Source of the DNA: Candidatus Cloacimonadota bacterium
Lineage (GTDB): Bacteria > Cloacimonadota > Cloacimonadia > JGIOTU-2
Direction of reading: 5' to 3'
Assembly (NCBI GenBank): GCA_030613025.1
Contig: JAUWMT010000005.1
Coordinates: forward strand, 20,584-84,583
DNA length: 64,000 nucleotides
In this document: piece after piece, positions 43,086 through 56,300 of the stretch
Layout: each line of letters opens with the position of its first letter
Position numbering within the stretch: the first letter of the stretch is position 1
The notes under the pieces: generated by a model
The model's database searches: none
What the model saw: the letters and a program-made list of their open reading frames with translations, nothing else
Told to the model about the DNA's origin: nothing
Position numbers and translations under genes: made by a program

Positions 43086-43373
43086 TTAACCATGTTTCCT
43101 TGTAAGTTTTTCTCTCTTACCTTTATGTCCACGGAACGTTCTGGTAGGAGAGAACTCTCCAAGCTTATGTCCAACCATTGATTCTGTTACAAAGACAGGT
43201 ACGAACCTTTTACCATTATGAACTGCAAAGGTATGACCAACGAATTCGGGCATAACAGTAGAACGACGGGACCAGGTCTTGATGACCTGTTTTTTATTCA
43301 GTTCATTCAACTTTTCTACTTTGCGCATCAGATGCTCATCGTAAAAGGGACCTTTTTTGAGTGATCTTGCCAT
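43086..43373 (-). CDS. rpsS: Ribosomal protein S19
   Basis: 30S head protein forming a bridge with S13, 95 residues: [78 protein letters not shown]. Two nt before rplV. Confidence 0.98.
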   Translation of the reverse strand: MARSLKKGPFYDEHLMRKVEKLNELNKKQVIKTWSRRSTVMPEFVGHTFAVHNGKRFVPVFVTESMVGHKLGEFSPTRTFRGHKGKREKLTRKHG

Positions 43374-43389
43374 TAAAAAAATCCTCCGC

Positions 43390-44220
43390 TTATTTACGTT
43401 TCTTCTTAATCACGTATGGATCAGAATATTTCTTTTTCTTTCTGGTTTTGAATCCCTTTGCGGGAGTACCCCACGGAGAAACAGGATGACGACCACCAGA
43501 TGATTTACCTTCACCACCACCCATTGGATGATCAACAGGATTCATGGCAACACCTCTTACATGAGGACGACGTCCAAGCCAGCGTTTTCTGCCTGCTTTA
43601 CCATAAGAAATCTTGGAATGATCAATATTGCTGACCTGTCCAATGGTTGCATAGCAGTCTGAACGAAGAAGCTGAATTGTGCCTGAAGGCATTTTTATAT
43701 GAACATAACCACCTTCTTTGGCAACAACTTCTGCATTGACACCTGCACTGCGTGCGATCTGAGCACCGCGACCGGGCTTGAACTCAATATTGTGGATCAT
43801 AGTACCAATCGGAATCTTCCTTATTGGAAGGGCATTCCCCGGCTTGATCTCCACATTTTCACCGATCATGACTACATCATTAACCTGCAGTTTGTCAGGA
43901 GCAATAATATAACGCTTTTCGCCATCAACATAGTAAAGCAATGCAATTCGTGCTGAACGATTGGGATCATACTCAATTGAATGCACTCGGGCTTCGATCC
44001 CTTTCTTATTATGTCTTTTAAAATCTATTATTCTATAAAACCGTTTATGACCACCACCACGATGACGAATAGTAATTCTTCCCTGGTTATTTCTTCCAGC
44101 ATTTCTCTTTGCCGGTTCAACCAGAGATTTCTCGGGTTTGTCCTTTGTGATCTCATCAAAGGAGTAACCCGTATAATGCCGTCTCGAGGGTGTAATAGCC
44201 TTATATTTCTTTATTGCCAT
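43390..44220 (-). CDS. rplB: Ribosomal protein L2
   Basis: Core 50S protein needed for subunit joining and peptidyl transfer, 276 residues. [26 protein letters not shown] begins it; [26 protein letters not shown] and the C-terminal [39 protein letters not shown] include the conserved histidine near the catalytic centre. Confidence 0.98.
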   Translation of the reverse strand: MAIKKYKAITPSRRHYTGYSFDEITKDKPEKSLVEPAKRNAGRNNQGRITIRHRGGGHKRFYRIIDFKRHNKKGIEARVHSIEYDPNRSARIALLYYVDGEKRYIIAPDKLQVNDVVMIGENVEIKPGNALPIRKIPIGTMIHNIEFKPGRGAQIARSAGVNAEVVAKEGGYVHIKMPSGTIQLLRSDCYATIGQVSNIDHSKISYGKAGRKRWLGRRPHVRGVAMNPVDHPMGGGEGKSSGGRHPVSPWGTPAKGFKTRKKKKYSDPYVIKKKRK

Positions 44221-44306
44221 GAATTACATCTCCATTTTAGGGATAGGTGTAAAAAACCTAACAGTTAATATTTTATGTCAATTAAAACGAGAAGTAGAAA
44301 CATTTT

Positions 44307-44603
44307 TTACTGCATCACTTCAAATTCGCTTATAGATTCGCCTTTTACAAGATATACAATAGCTTTTTTCCAGTTAGATCTTCTGCCTTGATAGCGGCCA
44401 AGATTCTTCGGCTTACCCTTGCAATTTATAGTATTTACCTTGCGAACTTGTACCTGAAAAATTTCTTGTATAGCGTTCCGTATTTCTATCTTATTTGCAT
44501 CAAGGCGCACTTTGAATAAATATCCACCAGCTTCTTCCTGAATATGAGTTCCTTTTTCAGTTATCAACGGATGTAAAATAATTTGTCTTGGATCTTTGTT
44601 CAT
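44307..44603 (-). CDS. rplW: Ribosomal protein L23
   Basis: Exit-tunnel protein that docks trigger factor and SRP, 98 residues: PRQIILHPLITEKGTHIQEEAGGYLFKVRLDANKIEIRNAIQEIFQVQVRKVNTINCKGKPKNLGRYQGRRSNWKKAIVYL. It overlaps rplD by 4 nt; the 86 nt to rplB are the longest gap in the S10 part and hold nothing obvious. Confidence 0.97.
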   Translation of the reverse strand: MNKDPRQIILHPLITEKGTHIQEEAGGYLFKVRLDANKIEIRNAIQEIFQVQVRKVNTINCKGKPKNLGRYQGRRSNWKKAIVYLVKGESISEFEVMQ

Positions 44604-45217
44604 TTGAATACCTCTACCATTTTCTCTAACGCCTTTTCAGTTATGATCATATCACTTGCATGAAGGATATCGTGAGCATTTAAGTCCTCAGCACGAATAC
44701 TGGAAACATTCTTGATATTTCTCAGTGAACGGACTAAATTGGGCTCATTGTCTGACATCACGAACAAGCAGCGCTGAAAAGGTATCTTTGTTGCATTCAA
44801 AATATCCCGAGCAATTTTTAGACTGGGTTTTTCCATTATGATATCTTCAATGACTGCAACATGATCTTTTTTACTGCTGAGTGCTGATTTTAATGCAATT
44901 CTTTTTTTCTTCTTTGGAATGGTTCCATGCCAGTCCTTTGGTCGAGGTCCGAATGCTACGCCACCGCCGACTCTTATGGGGCTTTTTTTACTACCTGCTC
45001 TGGCTCGACCGGTTCCCTTTTGACGATATAGTTTTCGTGTTGAACCATGCACATCAGAGCGTCCTTTGACACAAGCTGTTCCCAAGCGCTGATTCTGCCT
45101 GAAAAGTGTAATCACTTCATGAAGAACTGCCTTGTTCACTTCCATATCAAATAGATGTTCCGGCAAAGTAACTTTTCCAATTTCTTCACCTGTTTTTGAA
45201 TACTTTATTGCTTCCAT
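44600..45217 (-). CDS. rplD: Ribosomal protein L4
   Basis: Exit-tunnel constriction protein, 205 residues. The extended loop is QNQRLGTACVKGRSDVHGSTRKLYRQKGTGRARAGSKKSPIRVGGGVAFGPRPKDWHGTIPKKKKRIALKSALSSK. In E. coli L4 represses the S10 operon; no leader was recognised here because rpsJ follows fusA directly. Confidence 0.97.
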   Translation of the reverse strand: MEAIKYSKTGEEIGKVTLPEHLFDMEVNKAVLHEVITLFRQNQRLGTACVKGRSDVHGSTRKLYRQKGTGRARAGSKKSPIRVGGGVAFGPRPKDWHGTIPKKKKRIALKSALSSKKDHVAVIEDIIMEKPSLKIARDILNATKIPFQRCLFVMSDNEPNLVRSLRNIKNVSSIRAEDLNAHDILHASDMIITEKALEKMVEVFK

Positions 45218-45228
45218 AACAAAACCTT

Positions 45229-45858
45229 TTACTTAGTTTTTTGAATCATTACAATACTGTTTCTATGACCTGGGATCGCTCCTCTTACCATAAGAAGATT
45301 TCTCTCTCCATCGATCTTGTACACAGTGAGGTTGCGGACTGTAACCTTATCATTTCCATATTGACCGGGCATTTTTTTACCGCGGTGAACTCTCGAAGGT
45401 GTGGCACACATACCGATAGAACCGGTTCCGCGAAAGCTCTCATGGGTTCCATGAGTTTGAGTTTTCCCATGAAAATTATGGCGTTTAATAACACCGGCAA
45501 AGCCCTTTCCTTTTGAAATTCCAGTCACATGAATTTTATCTTTTGGCTTGAAAATATCCACTTTAATTTCTGCACCAGGAGAATAATCATTCATCACATC
45601 TTCATTTACTCTAAACTCTTTCATGATTTTGAAAGCTGAGACATTGTTTTTCTTAAAATGTCCCCAAAGAGGTTTAGTGAGCTTTTTCTCAGGAACTTCC
45701 TGAAATCCAAGTTGAAGTGCGGAATAATTATCTTTCTCTTTGGTTTTATGACTGGTAACAGTACAGGGACCCGCTTCAATAAGTGTCACAGCAACGGAGT
45801 CACCATTTTCTGTGAATAATCGAGTCATTCCAATCTTTTTACCAATTATGCCTAACAT
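45229..45858 (-). CDS. rplC: Ribosomal protein L3
   Basis: 50S assembly protein, 209 residues. MLGIIGKKIGMTRLFTENGDSVAVTLIEAGPCTV opens it; the loop reaching the peptidyl centre is GKGFAGVIKRHNFHGKTQTHGTHESFRGTGSIGMCATPSRVHRGKKMPGQYGNDKVTVRNL, including the glutamine of MPGQYG that is methylated in relatives. Confidence 0.98.
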   Translation of the reverse strand: MLGIIGKKIGMTRLFTENGDSVAVTLIEAGPCTVTSHKTKEKDNYSALQLGFQEVPEKKLTKPLWGHFKKNNVSAFKIMKEFRVNEDVMNDYSPGAEIKVDIFKPKDKIHVTGISKGKGFAGVIKRHNFHGKTQTHGTHESFRGTGSIGMCATPSRVHRGKKMPGQYGNDKVTVRNLTVYKIDGERNLLMVRGAIPGHRNSIVMIQKTK

Positions 45859-45892
45859 TTTTTTCTCCTAAAAATTTATATTTAAATATAGT

Positions 45893-46195
45893 TTAGGTTT
45901 TGATTTCTATATGAACACCAGCAGGTATGTTCAAATTCTTGATTGCATTCGTTGTTTTTGGTGTTGGGTTTTCTATGTCAATAATTCTCTTATAAATCTT
46001 CATTTCGAATTGCTCGCGAGATTTTTTATCAACATGGGGTGAACGCAAAACCGTGTACAATCTACGTCTGGTAGGAAGCGGAATAGGACCGATGATCTTA
46101 GCCCCGGTTCCTTTTGTGTTTCTTATGATCTCTACAACAGACTTATCCAAGAGAAAATGATCATACGCCTTTAATTTGATTCTTATCTTATTCAT
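45893..46195 (-). CDS. rpsJ: Ribosomal protein S10
   Basis: 30S head protein, also the NusE antitermination partner of NusB; 100 residues. [70 protein letters not shown]. It begins the S10 cluster 12 nt after fusA, with no promoter gap and no tuf gene between. Confidence 0.98.
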   Translation of the reverse strand: MNKIRIKLKAYDHFLLDKSVVEIIRNTKGTGAKIIGPIPLPTRRRLYTVLRSPHVDKKSREQFEMKIYKRIIDIENPTPKTTNAIKNLNIPAGVHIEIKT

Positions 46196-46207
46196 ATCTC
46201 CTCAATT

Positions 46208-48322
46208 CTAATAACCGCGCATTTTGTTTATAATTTGATTTGAAATATTTTCCGGAACCATTTCATACTCTTTGAATTCCATAGAATAGGATGCTCTTCC
46301 CTGAGATGCAGAACGAAGAGCAGTAGTATATCCAAAAGTTTCACTTAATGGTACCAAGCCACTTAATATTTTTATTGAATCTTTGTCTTTAACTTCTAAG
46401 ATCTTGCCACGACGGCTGTTAAGATCATTTATCACATTGCCCATATACACTTCAGGTGTAATAATAGTGATGTTCATAATTGGCTCAAGCAAAGCAAATT
46501 TAGCATGCTGAAGTGCTTGTGAAAACGCCATTGAACCTGCAATTTTGAATGCAATTTCTGATGAGTCAACAGGATTGAATGAGCCACCTGTGATGAGTAC
46601 TTTGATATTTTCCATTCTGTTCCCGGTAAGAGGACCACTCAATGCAGATTCCAGAATACCGCTTTTCACCGCCTGAATAAAATCCTTCGGAATTTCTTCT
46701 TCAGATGATTTATTCTCGATCAGTATCCTATGTTTGGAATCTTCCAACTTGATGCTATAAGGTTCAATATGCAGTTTCACTTTTGCAAATTGTCCATGAC
46801 CACCAATGTTTCTTTCGAGCTTTACTTCGCCATCAGCTTCACTGATGATAGTTTCTTTGTAATTAACTCGAGGTTTACCCACATTTACACTAATCTTGAA
46901 TTCCCGTTTTAATCTATCAACGAGTATATCCAGGTGCAGCTCACCCATTCCGTAAATGAGTGTTTGTCCTGTATCTTTATCTTCGGTAATAATATAGGTA
47001 GGATCTTCTTCAAGGAGACGTGGAAGGGTATCTTTTAGATTTTCCTGATCGTCTTTTGTTTTTGGCTCAATAGCAATCGACATCACAGGATCAGCAAAGT
47101 TGATACGTTCAAGCAACATGGGATTGTGCAATGCAGTAATGCTGTCACCGGAAACCGTTTCATTCAGACCGGCTACTGCGGAAATCTCACCAGCCCTAAT
47201 GCAGTCCACATTAACCGATTTGTTTGCATGCATGTGCATGATACGTGTAATTCTTTCCTTTTTGCCTGTGTTGACATTCAGCACATGATCACCCTTGTTT
47301 ATCTTACCGGAATATGCTCTAAGATACGTTAGCTTGCCCACATAGGGATTCACCTGTATTTTGAAAGCGAGTGAAGAAAATGGTAATGCTTCATCAACTT
47401 TGATTTTCTTTTCCTCACCTGTTCTCGGATCAACACCATTGACTTCGGGAACATCTATGGGTGACGGAAGGTATCTCACAATTGCATCAATGAGAGGTTG
47501 AATTCCTCTATTTCTGAGTGCTGCACCGCAAAGGATCGGCACGAATTCGCAGGATAAAGTAACTTTCCTCAATGATTCATCAATGTCCTCTTCAGTAATT
47601 TCTTCTTCATCAATGTATTTTTGAAGAAGTACTTCATCGAATTCCGCTAATTTTTCAATGAGCTTAGTTCTTCTTTCTGCAACATTCTCGATAAGTTCAG
47701 GAGAAATTCTCTCATCATCAAGTGATACGGTTGAAAATTCCAAACCCATGTCATCCTGATCATAGATGTAAGCATTCTGATTTACCAGACTGATAATACC
47801 GATGAATTCATCTTGATATATGATGGGAAGTTGTACCGGAAATGCATTTGGCTGAAGTTTAGTTCTGATCGTTTTCACTGTGTAATCAAAATCGGAGCCG
47901 ACTCTATCCAACTTGTTAATGAATGCAATTCGTGGAACATGATATCTGTCTGCCTGATGCCACACAGTTTCAGATTGAGGTTCCACACCTCCGACACCGC
48001 AGAAGATCACTACAGCACCGTCAAGAACACGCAATGAACGCTCCACTTCAACAGTAAAATCAACATGTCCTGGAGTATCGATAATATTGATCCTATTATC
48101 CTTCCAGAAACAAGTTATGGCTGCGGAAGTAATTGTTATGCCGCGTTCTTTTTCCTGAACCATCCAATCCATTGTTGCTGTTCCTTCGTGTACTTCACCC
48201 ATTTGGTGCACTATACCTGTGTAGAAAAGGATCCGTTCAGTGACGGTCGTCTTTCCTGCATCAATATGAGCGATAAGCCCGATATTGCGGATATTTTCCA
48301 AGGCATAGTGTTTTTGTTGCAT
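46208..48322 (-). CDS. fusA: Elongation factor G
   Basis: Translocation GTPase, 704 residues. G1 [25 protein letters not shown]3 [24 protein letters not shown]4 [13 protein letters not shown]; domain IV/V parts include the VNYKETI segment and the C-terminal [26 protein letters not shown]. Full length, the only EF-G in the window, placed between rpsG and rpsJ; the usual downstream tuf is missing from this spot and instead lies upstream of rpmG. Confidence 0.97.
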   Translation of the reverse strand: MQQKHYALENIRNIGLIAHIDAGKTTVTERILFYTGIVHQMGEVHEGTATMDWMVQEKERGITITSAAITCFWKDNRINIIDTPGHVDFTVEVERSLRVLDGAVVIFCGVGGVEPQSETVWHQADRYHVPRIAFINKLDRVGSDFDYTVKTIRTKLQPNAFPVQLPIIYQDEFIGIISLVNQNAYIYDQDDMGLEFSTVSLDDERISPELIENVAERRTKLIEKLAEFDEVLLQKYIDEEEITEEDIDESLRKVTLSCEFVPILCGAALRNRGIQPLIDAIVRYLPSPIDVPEVNGVDPRTGEEKKIKVDEALPFSSLAFKIQVNPYVGKLTYLRAYSGKINKGDHVLNVNTGKKERITRIMHMHANKSVNVDCIRAGEISAVAGLNETVSGDSITALHNPMLLERINFADPVMSIAIEPKTKDDQENLKDTLPRLLEEDPTYIITEDKDTGQTLIYGMGELHLDILVDRLKREFKISVNVGKPRVNYKETIISEADGEVKLERNIGGHGQFAKVKLHIEPYSIKLEDSKHRILIENKSSEEEIPKDFIQAVKSGILESALSGPLTGNRMENIKVLITGGSFNPVDSSEIAFKIAGSMAFSQALQHAKFALLEPIMNITIITPEVYMGNVINDLNSRRGKILEVKDKDSIKILSGLVPLSETFGYTTALRSASQGRASYSMEFKEYEMVPENISNQIINKMRGY

Positions 48323-48324
48323 TG

Positions 48325-48795
48325 TTAGATTCTAAAATGTGCAAATGCTTTGTTCGCTTCTGCCATTCTCCAGACTTCTTCACGCTTCTTGATCGATGAA
48401 CCTTCGTTGTTGTATGCAGCGATAAATTCACCAGCCAACTTCTCATCAATAGTCTTTTCATGGCGTTTACGCGCAAAATTAACGATCCATCTGAAAGCAA
48501 GTGTTTGCTGTCTTTCCCTATTGACTTCCATAGGAACCTGGTAGTTCGCACCACCGATTCTGCGAGTTTTTACTTCAACTCTGGGCTTCACGTTATCAAG
48601 CGCCTGCTTGAAAACTTTTATCGGATCTTCCTGTGTCTTCTTCTCTATGATCTCCAAAGCGTGATAAAATTTGCGTTCAGCAAGACTCTTCTTGCCGCGC
48701 ATCATCAATTGATTGATGAATTTTGCAACAATGATATCACCATATTTTGGATCAGGAAGTATCTGTCTTTTTTGAGCTCTTTTTCTTCTAGACAT
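48325..48795 (-). CDS. rpsG: Ribosomal protein S7
   Basis: 30S head organiser at the E site, 156 residues: [119 protein letters not shown]. Two nt before fusA. Confidence 0.97.
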   Translation of the reverse strand: MSRRKRAQKRQILPDPKYGDIIVAKFINQLMMRGKKSLAERKFYHALEIIEKKTQEDPIKVFKQALDNVKPRVEVKTRRIGGANYQVPMEVNRERQQTLAFRWIVNFARKRHEKTIDEKLAGEFIAAYNNEGSSIKKREEVWRMAEANKAFAHFRI

Positions 48796-48804
48796 TTAAA
48801 CCCA

Positions 48805-49185
48805 CTATCCTAATTTCTTGGTTTTCTTTGTTCCATATTTGGAACGGCTTTTCTTTCTGCTGTCCACTCCGCTTGCATCGAGAGTTCCACGAATAACGTG
48901 GTAACGCACACCTGGCAAGTCCTTTACACGACCACCTCTTATCAAGACAATGGAGTGTTCCTGCAGATTGTGTCCCTCACCTGGAATGTAGCATGTAACT
49001 TCAATTCCATTTGAAAGACGCACACGGGCAACTTTACGCAGCGCAGAGTTGGGCTTTTTGGGAGTTGTTGTATACACTCTTGTACACACACCTCTTTTTT
49101 GAGGACAACCCTGCAAGGCCTTATTCTTTTTGGCTTTCTTCTGTTTCTGTCTGCCCTTTCTGATAAGTTGTGAAATTGTAGGCAC
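48805..49185 (-). CDS. rpsL: Ribosomal protein S12
   Basis: Decoding-centre protein, 126 residues. [21 protein letters not shown] and [35 protein letters not shown] keep both lysines whose change gives streptomycin resistance, so the sequence looks wild type there. It starts directly at the end of rpoC. Confidence 0.97.
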   Translation of the reverse strand: MPTISQLIRKGRQKQKKAKKNKALQGCPQKRGVCTRVYTTTPKKPNSALRKVARVRLSNGIEVTCYIPGEGHNLQEHSIVLIRGGRVKDLPGVRYHVIRGTLDASGVDSRKKSRSKYGTKKTKKLG

Positions 49186-52100
49186 TTACGCCTCCTGTTC
49201 TTTTATGTTTTTTTCAAATTCTTCTTTAAATAATTTTTTTACCGTTTTCTCTAAACTCAACTCTTCATCAAGAGCGTTTTTTACCTTATCACGCCAATAT
49301 TTCGCACCGGTTCCGGCAGGAATTCTATGACCGATGATCACGCTCTCTTTAAGCCCTTCCAGAGTATCAACTTTGCCATAAATTGCAGCTTCGGTCAGCA
49401 CTTTTGTGGTATTCTGGAATGAAGCTGCAGAGATAAAGCTATCAGTTATCAAAGCAGATTTTGTGATACCCATGAGAAGCTGTTCAAATGTAGCGACTTT
49501 GCTACCATCCTGTTCAACTTGGATATTCACTTTCTTCACATTAAGTTTATCAACGATCTCGCCTTCAAGGAAAATTGTATCACCCGGATCTAGTATTTTT
49601 ACTTTCTGCATCATCTGGCGAACGATCACACGAATGTGCTTGTCATTGATATCCACACCTTGTTTACGGTAAATTTCCAGAATTTCATTTGTGATGAATT
49701 CCTGAGTTGCGACCACACCTTTTGCAGTAAGAATATCATGAGGATCGAGTGGTCCATCTGATAACGGATCGCCATTCTCGACAACATCACCTTCATGTAC
49801 AATGATCCTTCTTCCATAAGGAATGGTATAGTCCTTATCAATTCCTGATGCTTCAGAAGAAATGGTAACTTTTCTTCCAAGACGCGTCAACTTGCCTATT
49901 TTTACTACACCATCGATTTCAGTAATAACTGCTTTGCTTGAAGGAGAGCGAGCTTCAAATAGTTCTACCACACGTGGCAAACCACCTGTGATGTCTCGCT
50001 GTTTCACTGTTACACGAGAAGTTTTACCGAGAATTTCTCCGGGGAATACTCGTGAATCCTCTTCAATTTCAAGGTTTAGTCCGGCAGGTAATGGCATTCG
50101 TATCTTCTTTTTCTCATCAGTTTCAATTATAAGTGTTGCCTGTTTACCTACATCTCTTGATTCAAGAATTGTGATTTCAGTACGTCCTGTCAGCTCATTG
50201 AATTCTGTTTTATATGTTTCATCTGCAATAAAATCATCATAGTGAACAGTTCCTTTTACAGTGGAAATCAATGGCGTATTATAGTTATCCCAACTGAACA
50301 AAAGAGTATCTTTTACTACTTTCTGTCCTTCTGAGACATAAATAGTTGCACCATACTCAACTTTATAACGACTGAGTTCTTCTTTTGATTCAGGATCGAT
50401 AATTCCAATTTTTCCCTGATAACTTGATGCGATCTTTTGTCCATCTCTATTTACGACATGATCCAATCTAACATATTTTATAATACCATCTTTTTCCGCA
50501 TTAACTTCTGCTTTTTCCACCAGAGTACTTGCTGCACCACCAATATGGAAAGTACGAAGCGTAAGCTGAGTTCCGGGCTCACCGATACTCTGCGCTGCGA
50601 TCACACCGACAGGTTCACCAATTGTTGCAGGTTTTCCTGTAGATAGATTTCTTCCATAGCATTTTGCACAGATACCTTTATCTGCTTCACAGGTCAGCAC
50701 AGAGCGAATTCTAACCACTCTTATACCGTGTTTTTGAATAAGATTTGCTTTTTCATCAGAAATGGTTTCACCAGCTTCTACAATGATGTTTCCGCTTACA
50801 GGATCAACAACCTCTTCTACAGCAGTACGTCCCGTAATTCGATAACTCAAAGGTTCAATTATCTTATTACCTTCTTTGAGGGCGGTCATATCGACACCCT
50901 GCATAGTACCACAATCATGTTGCGAGATAACGACCGATTGTGCAACGTCAACCAAACGACGAGTAAGATACCCGGCATCAGCGGTTTTTAGTGCAGTGTC
51001 AGCCAATCCTTTTCTTGCACCATGTGTTGATATGAAATATTCCAGAATTGTCAGACCTTCTTTGAAGTTTGATTTAATAGGATTCTCAATGATCTCACCC
51101 ATTTCACCGGTAAGTTTTCGGGAAGGTTTTTCCATCAAACCTCTCATAGCACCGAGCTGCTTGATCTGATCTCTTCCACCACGCGCACCTGATACTACCA
51201 TGATCCATATAGGATTGAATCCATGTCTATCCAGTTTGAGTTCTTCCATCATTTTATCAGTAATTTCTTCAGTTGCGATCTTCCACTGGTCGATCAAACG
51301 GTCATAGCGTTCACTTTCTGTAATAATACCAGTATCATATTCTTCCTGAATCTCCACAACCACATCTTCGGATTGCTTAAGAATGCTCGCTTTTTCTTTT
51401 GGAACAATAACATCAGCCATCCCAAAAGTGGTTCCTGATTTCGTTGCATATTTAAAACCGATATTTTTCAGATCATCGAGATAATATGCAGTACGCTCAG
51501 CGCCATATTTTTCATAAACTTCATAAGTAAGCTGATTTATTTTACCTTTATCAAAATTATAATTTTTAAAACTAATGTCTTCGGGAATGATTTGATTAAA
51601 GATAACTCTCCCGACAGTAGTGACTATACGCTTTCCTGATCCGGGGCATTTGTATTCGATCCATGAGTGAATATGCAAACCGGTATCTTCTTCTTTATTT
51701 TCATACTTCTGATAGGACTTCGTTCCCTGAAGTTCATAAGCGATAAGCACTTCGTCAGTTGAATTAAATTTGGAAAGTTCTTTTACATCCTCAGGTTCTT
51801 CAGAAGTAGCAATAGTAAGGAAATATACACCAAGAACAATATCTTGACTTGCCATAAGCACCGGTTTTCCGTTCGCAGGTGAGAGAATATTGTTCACAGG
51901 AGTCATCAGCACACGAGCTTCCATTTGAGCTTCCCCTGAAAGAGGAATATGTACAGCCATCTGGTCACCATCAAAGTCAGCATTGAAGGGATAACATAGA
52001 AGCGGATGCAGTTGAATAGCTTTCTCTTCAATAAGCACGGGGAGAAATGCCTGCATACTCAACCTATGAAGTGTAGGAGCTCTATTCAGAAGAACAGGAT

Positions 52101-53343
52101 AGTCCTTTATCACTTCTTCTAGAATCTTCCAGACTTCTGGTTTCTTCTCTTCCATGAGGCGTTTTGCTTGCTTGGTCGTGGTGACACCTTCAAACTTCTC
52201 TATTCTTTCAATTATATAAGGTTTGAAAAGTTCCAAAGCCATTTTCTTTGGTAATCCACACTGATTGAGCTGCAGATCAGGACCGATTACAATAACGGAA
52301 CGTCCCGAATAATCAACACGTTTTCCGAGAAGATTCTGTCTAAATCGACCCTTTTTCCCTTTAAGTTGATCACTTAATGATTTGAGAGGTCTATTTCCTC
52401 TGCCTTTTACGGGTCTGGATTTTCTACTATTATCCAAGAGTGCATCAACTGCTTCCTGAAGAATTCGCTTTTCATTACGCAGAATAACTTCAGGAGCATG
52501 TCCTTCAATAAGTGCTTTCAGCCGATTATTTCTTGTAATAACTCTTCTGTAAAGGTCGTTGAAATCGGCAGTTGCAAAACTTCCGCCCTCAAGATACACA
52601 AGGGGTCTAAGATCGGGTGGCATGACTGGAATTGTCTCAAGTATCATCCATTCCGGATGGTTACCTGAATTAATAAATGCATCTACAATTTTCAGTTTTT
52701 TAATAAGTTTTATTTTTGCCTGCTTTGTCTCGAATTTTATCGAGGTTCGCAGTTTATCAACTTCGTCATTAAGCTCAATCTCAGAGAGGAGTTTTCTAAT
52801 AGGTTCAGCACCCATTTCGGCTTCAAAGCCGGTGGGATATTTTTCTTTTGCCTGCTGATAGGATTCTTCATCAATAACATCACCGACATTATATTCAGAT
52901 GCCCCTGGATTGAGAACAATATAGGATTCATAATAAAGAACCCGATCCAATTCTTTTGATTTGAGATCGAGTAGCAACTGTATTGAACTGGGCATTTGTT
53001 TTACAAACCAGATGTGAGCAACTGGTACTGCAAGCTCGATATGTCCCATTCTATGACGACGTACCTTTGAGGAAGTAACCTCAACACCACAGCGGTCACA
53101 GATCAAACCTTTAAAACGATATTTTTTATACTTACCACATGAACATTCATAGTCTTTTTCAGGTCCGAATATTCTTTCACAGAAGAGTCCATCTTTTTCG
53201 GGCTTTAGTGTTCTGTAATTTATCGTTTCAGGTCGAGTTACCTCACCATAAGACCAGTCACGGATATTCTCGGGAGAAGCAATCTTTATGCTTACATAAT
53301 CGTAATCTTTTACGACATTGTCTCTTTTTAGTTCTCTAATCAT
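49186..53343 (-). CDS. rpoC: RNA polymerase beta' subunit
   Basis: Catalytic subunit of RNA polymerase, 1385 residues. Zinc finger 1 is [23 protein letters not shown]; the active-site magnesium motif is [12 protein letters not shown]; zinc site 2 is [23 protein letters not shown]; trigger loop region [32 protein letters not shown]-terminal [28 protein letters not shown] is a charged tail. Contiguous with rpsL. No large lineage-specific insertion was recognised. Confidence 0.98.
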   Translation of the reverse strand: MIRELKRDNVVKDYDYVSIKIASPENIRDWSYGEVTRPETINYRTLKPEKDGLFCERIFGPEKDYECSCGKYKKYRFKGLICDRCGVEVTSSKVRRHRMGHIELAVPVAHIWFVKQMPSSIQLLLDLKSKELDRVLYYESYIVLNPGASEYNVGDVIDEESYQQAKEKYPTGFEAEMGAEPIRKLLSEIELNDEVDKLRTSIKFETKQAKIKLIKKLKIVDAFINSGNHPEWMILETIPVMPPDLRPLVYLEGGSFATADFNDLYRRVITRNNRLKALIEGHAPEVILRNEKRILQEAVDALLDNSRKSRPVKGRGNRPLKSLSDQLKGKKGRFRQNLLGKRVDYSGRSVIVIGPDLQLNQCGLPKKMALELFKPYIIERIEKFEGVTTTKQAKRLMEEKKPEVWKILEEVIKDYPVLLNRAPTLHRLSMQAFLPVLIEEKAIQLHPLLCYPFNADFDGDQMAVHIPLSGEAQMEARVLMTPVNNILSPANGKPVLMASQDIVLGVYFLTIATSEEPEDVKELSKFNSTDEVLIAYELQGTKSYQKYENKEEDTGLHIHSWIEYKCPGSGKRIVTTVGRVIFNQIIPEDISFKNYNFDKGKINQLTYEVYEKYGAERTAYYLDDLKNIGFKYATKSGTTFGMADVIVPKEKASILKQSEDVVVEIQEEYDTGIITESERYDRLIDQWKIATEEITDKMMEELKLDRHGFNPIWIMVVSGARGGRDQIKQLGAMRGLMEKPSRKLTGEMGEIIENPIKSNFKEGLTILEYFISTHGARKGLADTALKTADAGYLTRRLVDVAQSVVISQHDCGTMQGVDMTALKEGNKIIEPLSYRITGRTAVEEVVDPVSGNIIVEAGETISDEKANLIQKHGIRVVRIRSVLTCEADKGICAKCYGRNLSTGKPATIGEPVGVIAAQSIGEPGTQLTLRTFHIGGAASTLVEKAEVNAEKDGIIKYVRLDHVVNRDGQKIASSYQGKIGIIDPESKEELSRYKVEYGATIYVSEGQKVVKDTLLFSWDNYNTPLISTVKGTVHYDDFIADETYKTEFNELTGRTEITILESRDVGKQATLIIETDEKKKIRMPLPAGLNLEIEEDSRVFPGEILGKTSRVTVKQRDITGGLPRVVELFEARSPSSKAVITEIDGVVKIGKLTRLGRKVTISSEASGIDKDYTIPYGRRIIVHEGDVVENGDPLSDGPLDPHDILTAKGVVATQEFITNEILEIYRKQGVDINDKHIRVIVRQMMQKVKILDPGDTIFLEGEIVDKLNVKKVNIQVEQDGSKVATFEQLLMGITKSALITDSFISAASFQNTTKVLTEAAIYGKVDTLEGLKESVIIGHRIPAGTGAKYWRDKVKNALDEELSLEKTVKKLFKEEFEKNIKEQEA

Positions 53344-53371
53344 GTATGACCCTCATATTTTGGGGTGTTAC

Positions 53372-56300
53372 TTAACTATTTGTACTTTCAGATTTTTCTG
53401 AAAGCAGTTCGAAATTCAAACATAAACTTCTCAACTCACTTGCCAGCACATTAAAGGATTCAGGAATACCCGGTTTAGGTAATTCCTTACCTTTTGTAAT
53501 AGCTTCATATGTTTTATTTCGACCATCAACATCATCAGATTTTACTGTGAGCATTTCCTGAAGGAGACGAGATGCTCCATATGCTTCTAATGCCCAGACT
53601 TCCATTTCTCCGAGTCGTTGACCACCATGCTGGGCTTTACCACCAAGCGGTTGCTGAGTTACAAGTGAATAGGGACCGGTTGAACGAGCATGCATTTTAT
53701 CAACAACAAGGTGATTCAATTTCATCATGTAAATAACACCTACAGTAACCCGTTCGTGCATTGCTTCACCGGTTTTACCATCATAAAGCACAACTTTTCC
53801 GTCTTCAGTTAAGTTCGCTTTTTTCAGCTCATCGGTAATTTCCTGAATTGTCGCTCCGTCAAATATCGGAGTTTCTACATCGTATCCAAGAGCTCGGGCA
53901 GCCCATCCAAGATGAGTTTCAAGAATCTGTCCAATATTCATACGAGAAGGCACACCGAGAGGGTTAAGAATAATATCCACAGGAGTTCCGTCTTCAATAA
54001 AGGGCATATCCTGTATAGGAGCAATTTTTGCAATCACACCTTTATTACCATGGCGTCCAGCCATTTTGTCGCCAACTTCAATCTGTCGCTTCTTTCCGAT
54101 GAAAATTTTCACCATCTTCAGCACACCGGATGGAAGTTCATCTCCATATTTAATACGATCCCTGTGCTTCTTAAAGTAATTTTCATTCTCATCAAGAGCA
54201 TTTTTTACATCTATGATAATATCTTTATAGATATGTTCATTCTTCTTTTCATCTGTGATAAGCTTGTTTTCCAGATTCAATTTCTTATAAGAGATTTTTT
54301 TCAGTTCTTCATCAGTTATTTTTTTATTTGGGGGAATAAAGAAACGACCAGTTTTTACTTCAGTAATTCTATATGCAGTTTCGCCAATTAACAAGTTTGT
54401 CAGTTTAGATTTGAGGAATTTATATATCTTCTTATTTTCTGTATCATATTTGGTTTTCAATTTTGATAACTTCTCTTCTTTTTCCTGCTCGGAGAGTTCA
54501 TCGCTTTCTGCTTTTGAGAAGAATTTTACATCAACGACAACACCTTCCATGCCAGGTTTTGCTTTTAATGAGGTATCCGAGAAATCACCAGCGCGTTCTC
54601 CGAATAATGCTCGCATTAATTTTTCTTCAGGCGACAGATCAACAGTTGACGATTTAGGTGTTATTTTTCCAACCAATATGTCGCCAGATTTGACATGAGA
54701 GCCGACACGTACAACACCGGTCGTATCAAGATTTCTCAGTGCAAATTTCGGAACATTGGGAATATCGTCAGTGAGTTCTTCGTCACCTTCTCGAGTGCTA
54801 CGTACGAGCACTTCAAGTTCCTCGATATAAATTGAGGTAAGCTCATCCTCACGGGCAACTTTTTCGTTAATGATTATTGCATCTTCATAGTTGTAGCCAT
54901 ACCACGGCATGAATGCCACGATCATATTAGTACCAAGAGCAAGCTCACCATTTTTAATTGCAGGACCATCTGTGATCAGTTCACCTTTTTTGACTTTCTG
55001 TCCCACCACAACTTCAGGGTGCTGATTAATACATGTTTCCTGATTCGTTCGTTGGAATTTTTTAAGTTTAAAAGATCTCTTGTCTTCCATCGCTGAAATT
55101 GATTCCTTTTCATCATCTTTGAAAATCCTTTTTAATACGATCTCATCTGATGAAATTTTTTCTACCTTAGCGTCAAATGGGGCTTTAATTGCCAATTCAG
55201 AATCTTGAGCAACTAATTTTTCAATTCCAGTGGCGACAACTGGTGGTCTTGGTTTTATTAGAGGGACTGCTTGGCGCTGCATATTTGATCCCATCAGTGC
55301 TCTGTTTGCATCATCATGATCAAGGAAAGGTACCAGCCCCGCAGAAACACTTACGATCTGCTGTCTGGAAGAATCGATGTAATTAACTTCTTCTCTTGGA
55401 ATGAGAACAAAGTCGCCACCCGAGAGACAGAAGACACGCTCTTTTAAGATTTTACCTTTTTTATCAACTTCTATACCTGCTTGTGCGATTTTCATATTCT
55501 CTTCCTGAGTAGGATCGAGATAATCAACCTGATGGGTTACTTTGCCGTTTTCGACCTTAATATAAGGAGTTTCTAAAAAACCGAATTTGTTCACCCGAGT
55601 ATAGATTGCCGGTGAAGTTAAAAGACCGATATTCGGTCCTTCCGGTGTTTCAATAGGACAAATTCTTCCATAATGTGAATAGTGCACATCACGTACTTCA
55701 AAACCAGCCCGTTCTCTGGTTAGTCCACCTGGACCCAATGCACTCAAACGTCGCATGTGAGTTATTGCTGCAAGAGGATTTGTTTGCTCCATGAACTGAG
55801 AAAGTTCACCAGTAAGGAAGAAGGAATTCACGACAGCCATCAAGGCATTTGTATTCACCAAACCCAATACTGATGCATCATCGCTGGAACTTAGTGTCAT
55901 TCTTTCACGTGCAATTCTCGCTACTCTGGAAAGTCCAATTGAAAACTGATTGGCGACAAGTTCACCAACACCACTTACACGGCGATTACTGAGATGATCA
56001 ATATCATCAGTTGCACTGACCCCTTTGTATAAACGAATAATTTCATTAATAATTGCGATGAAATCATCCTTTGTAAGTATTTGTGTTTCTATTGGGATAT
56101 CAAGATGAAGGCGTCTGTTTAGTTTATACCTTCCAACTTCACCGAGACTGTATCTCTTAGGATTAAAGAATATCCTATTAATGAGTTCACGTGCAGCGTC
56201 AATGGGAGGTTCTTCTCCAGGACGAATAATATTATAGATGAATTTAAGGGCTTCTTCTTCCGAAGCTGTCGGATCTTTTGCAAGAGTGCTTTCTACGATC

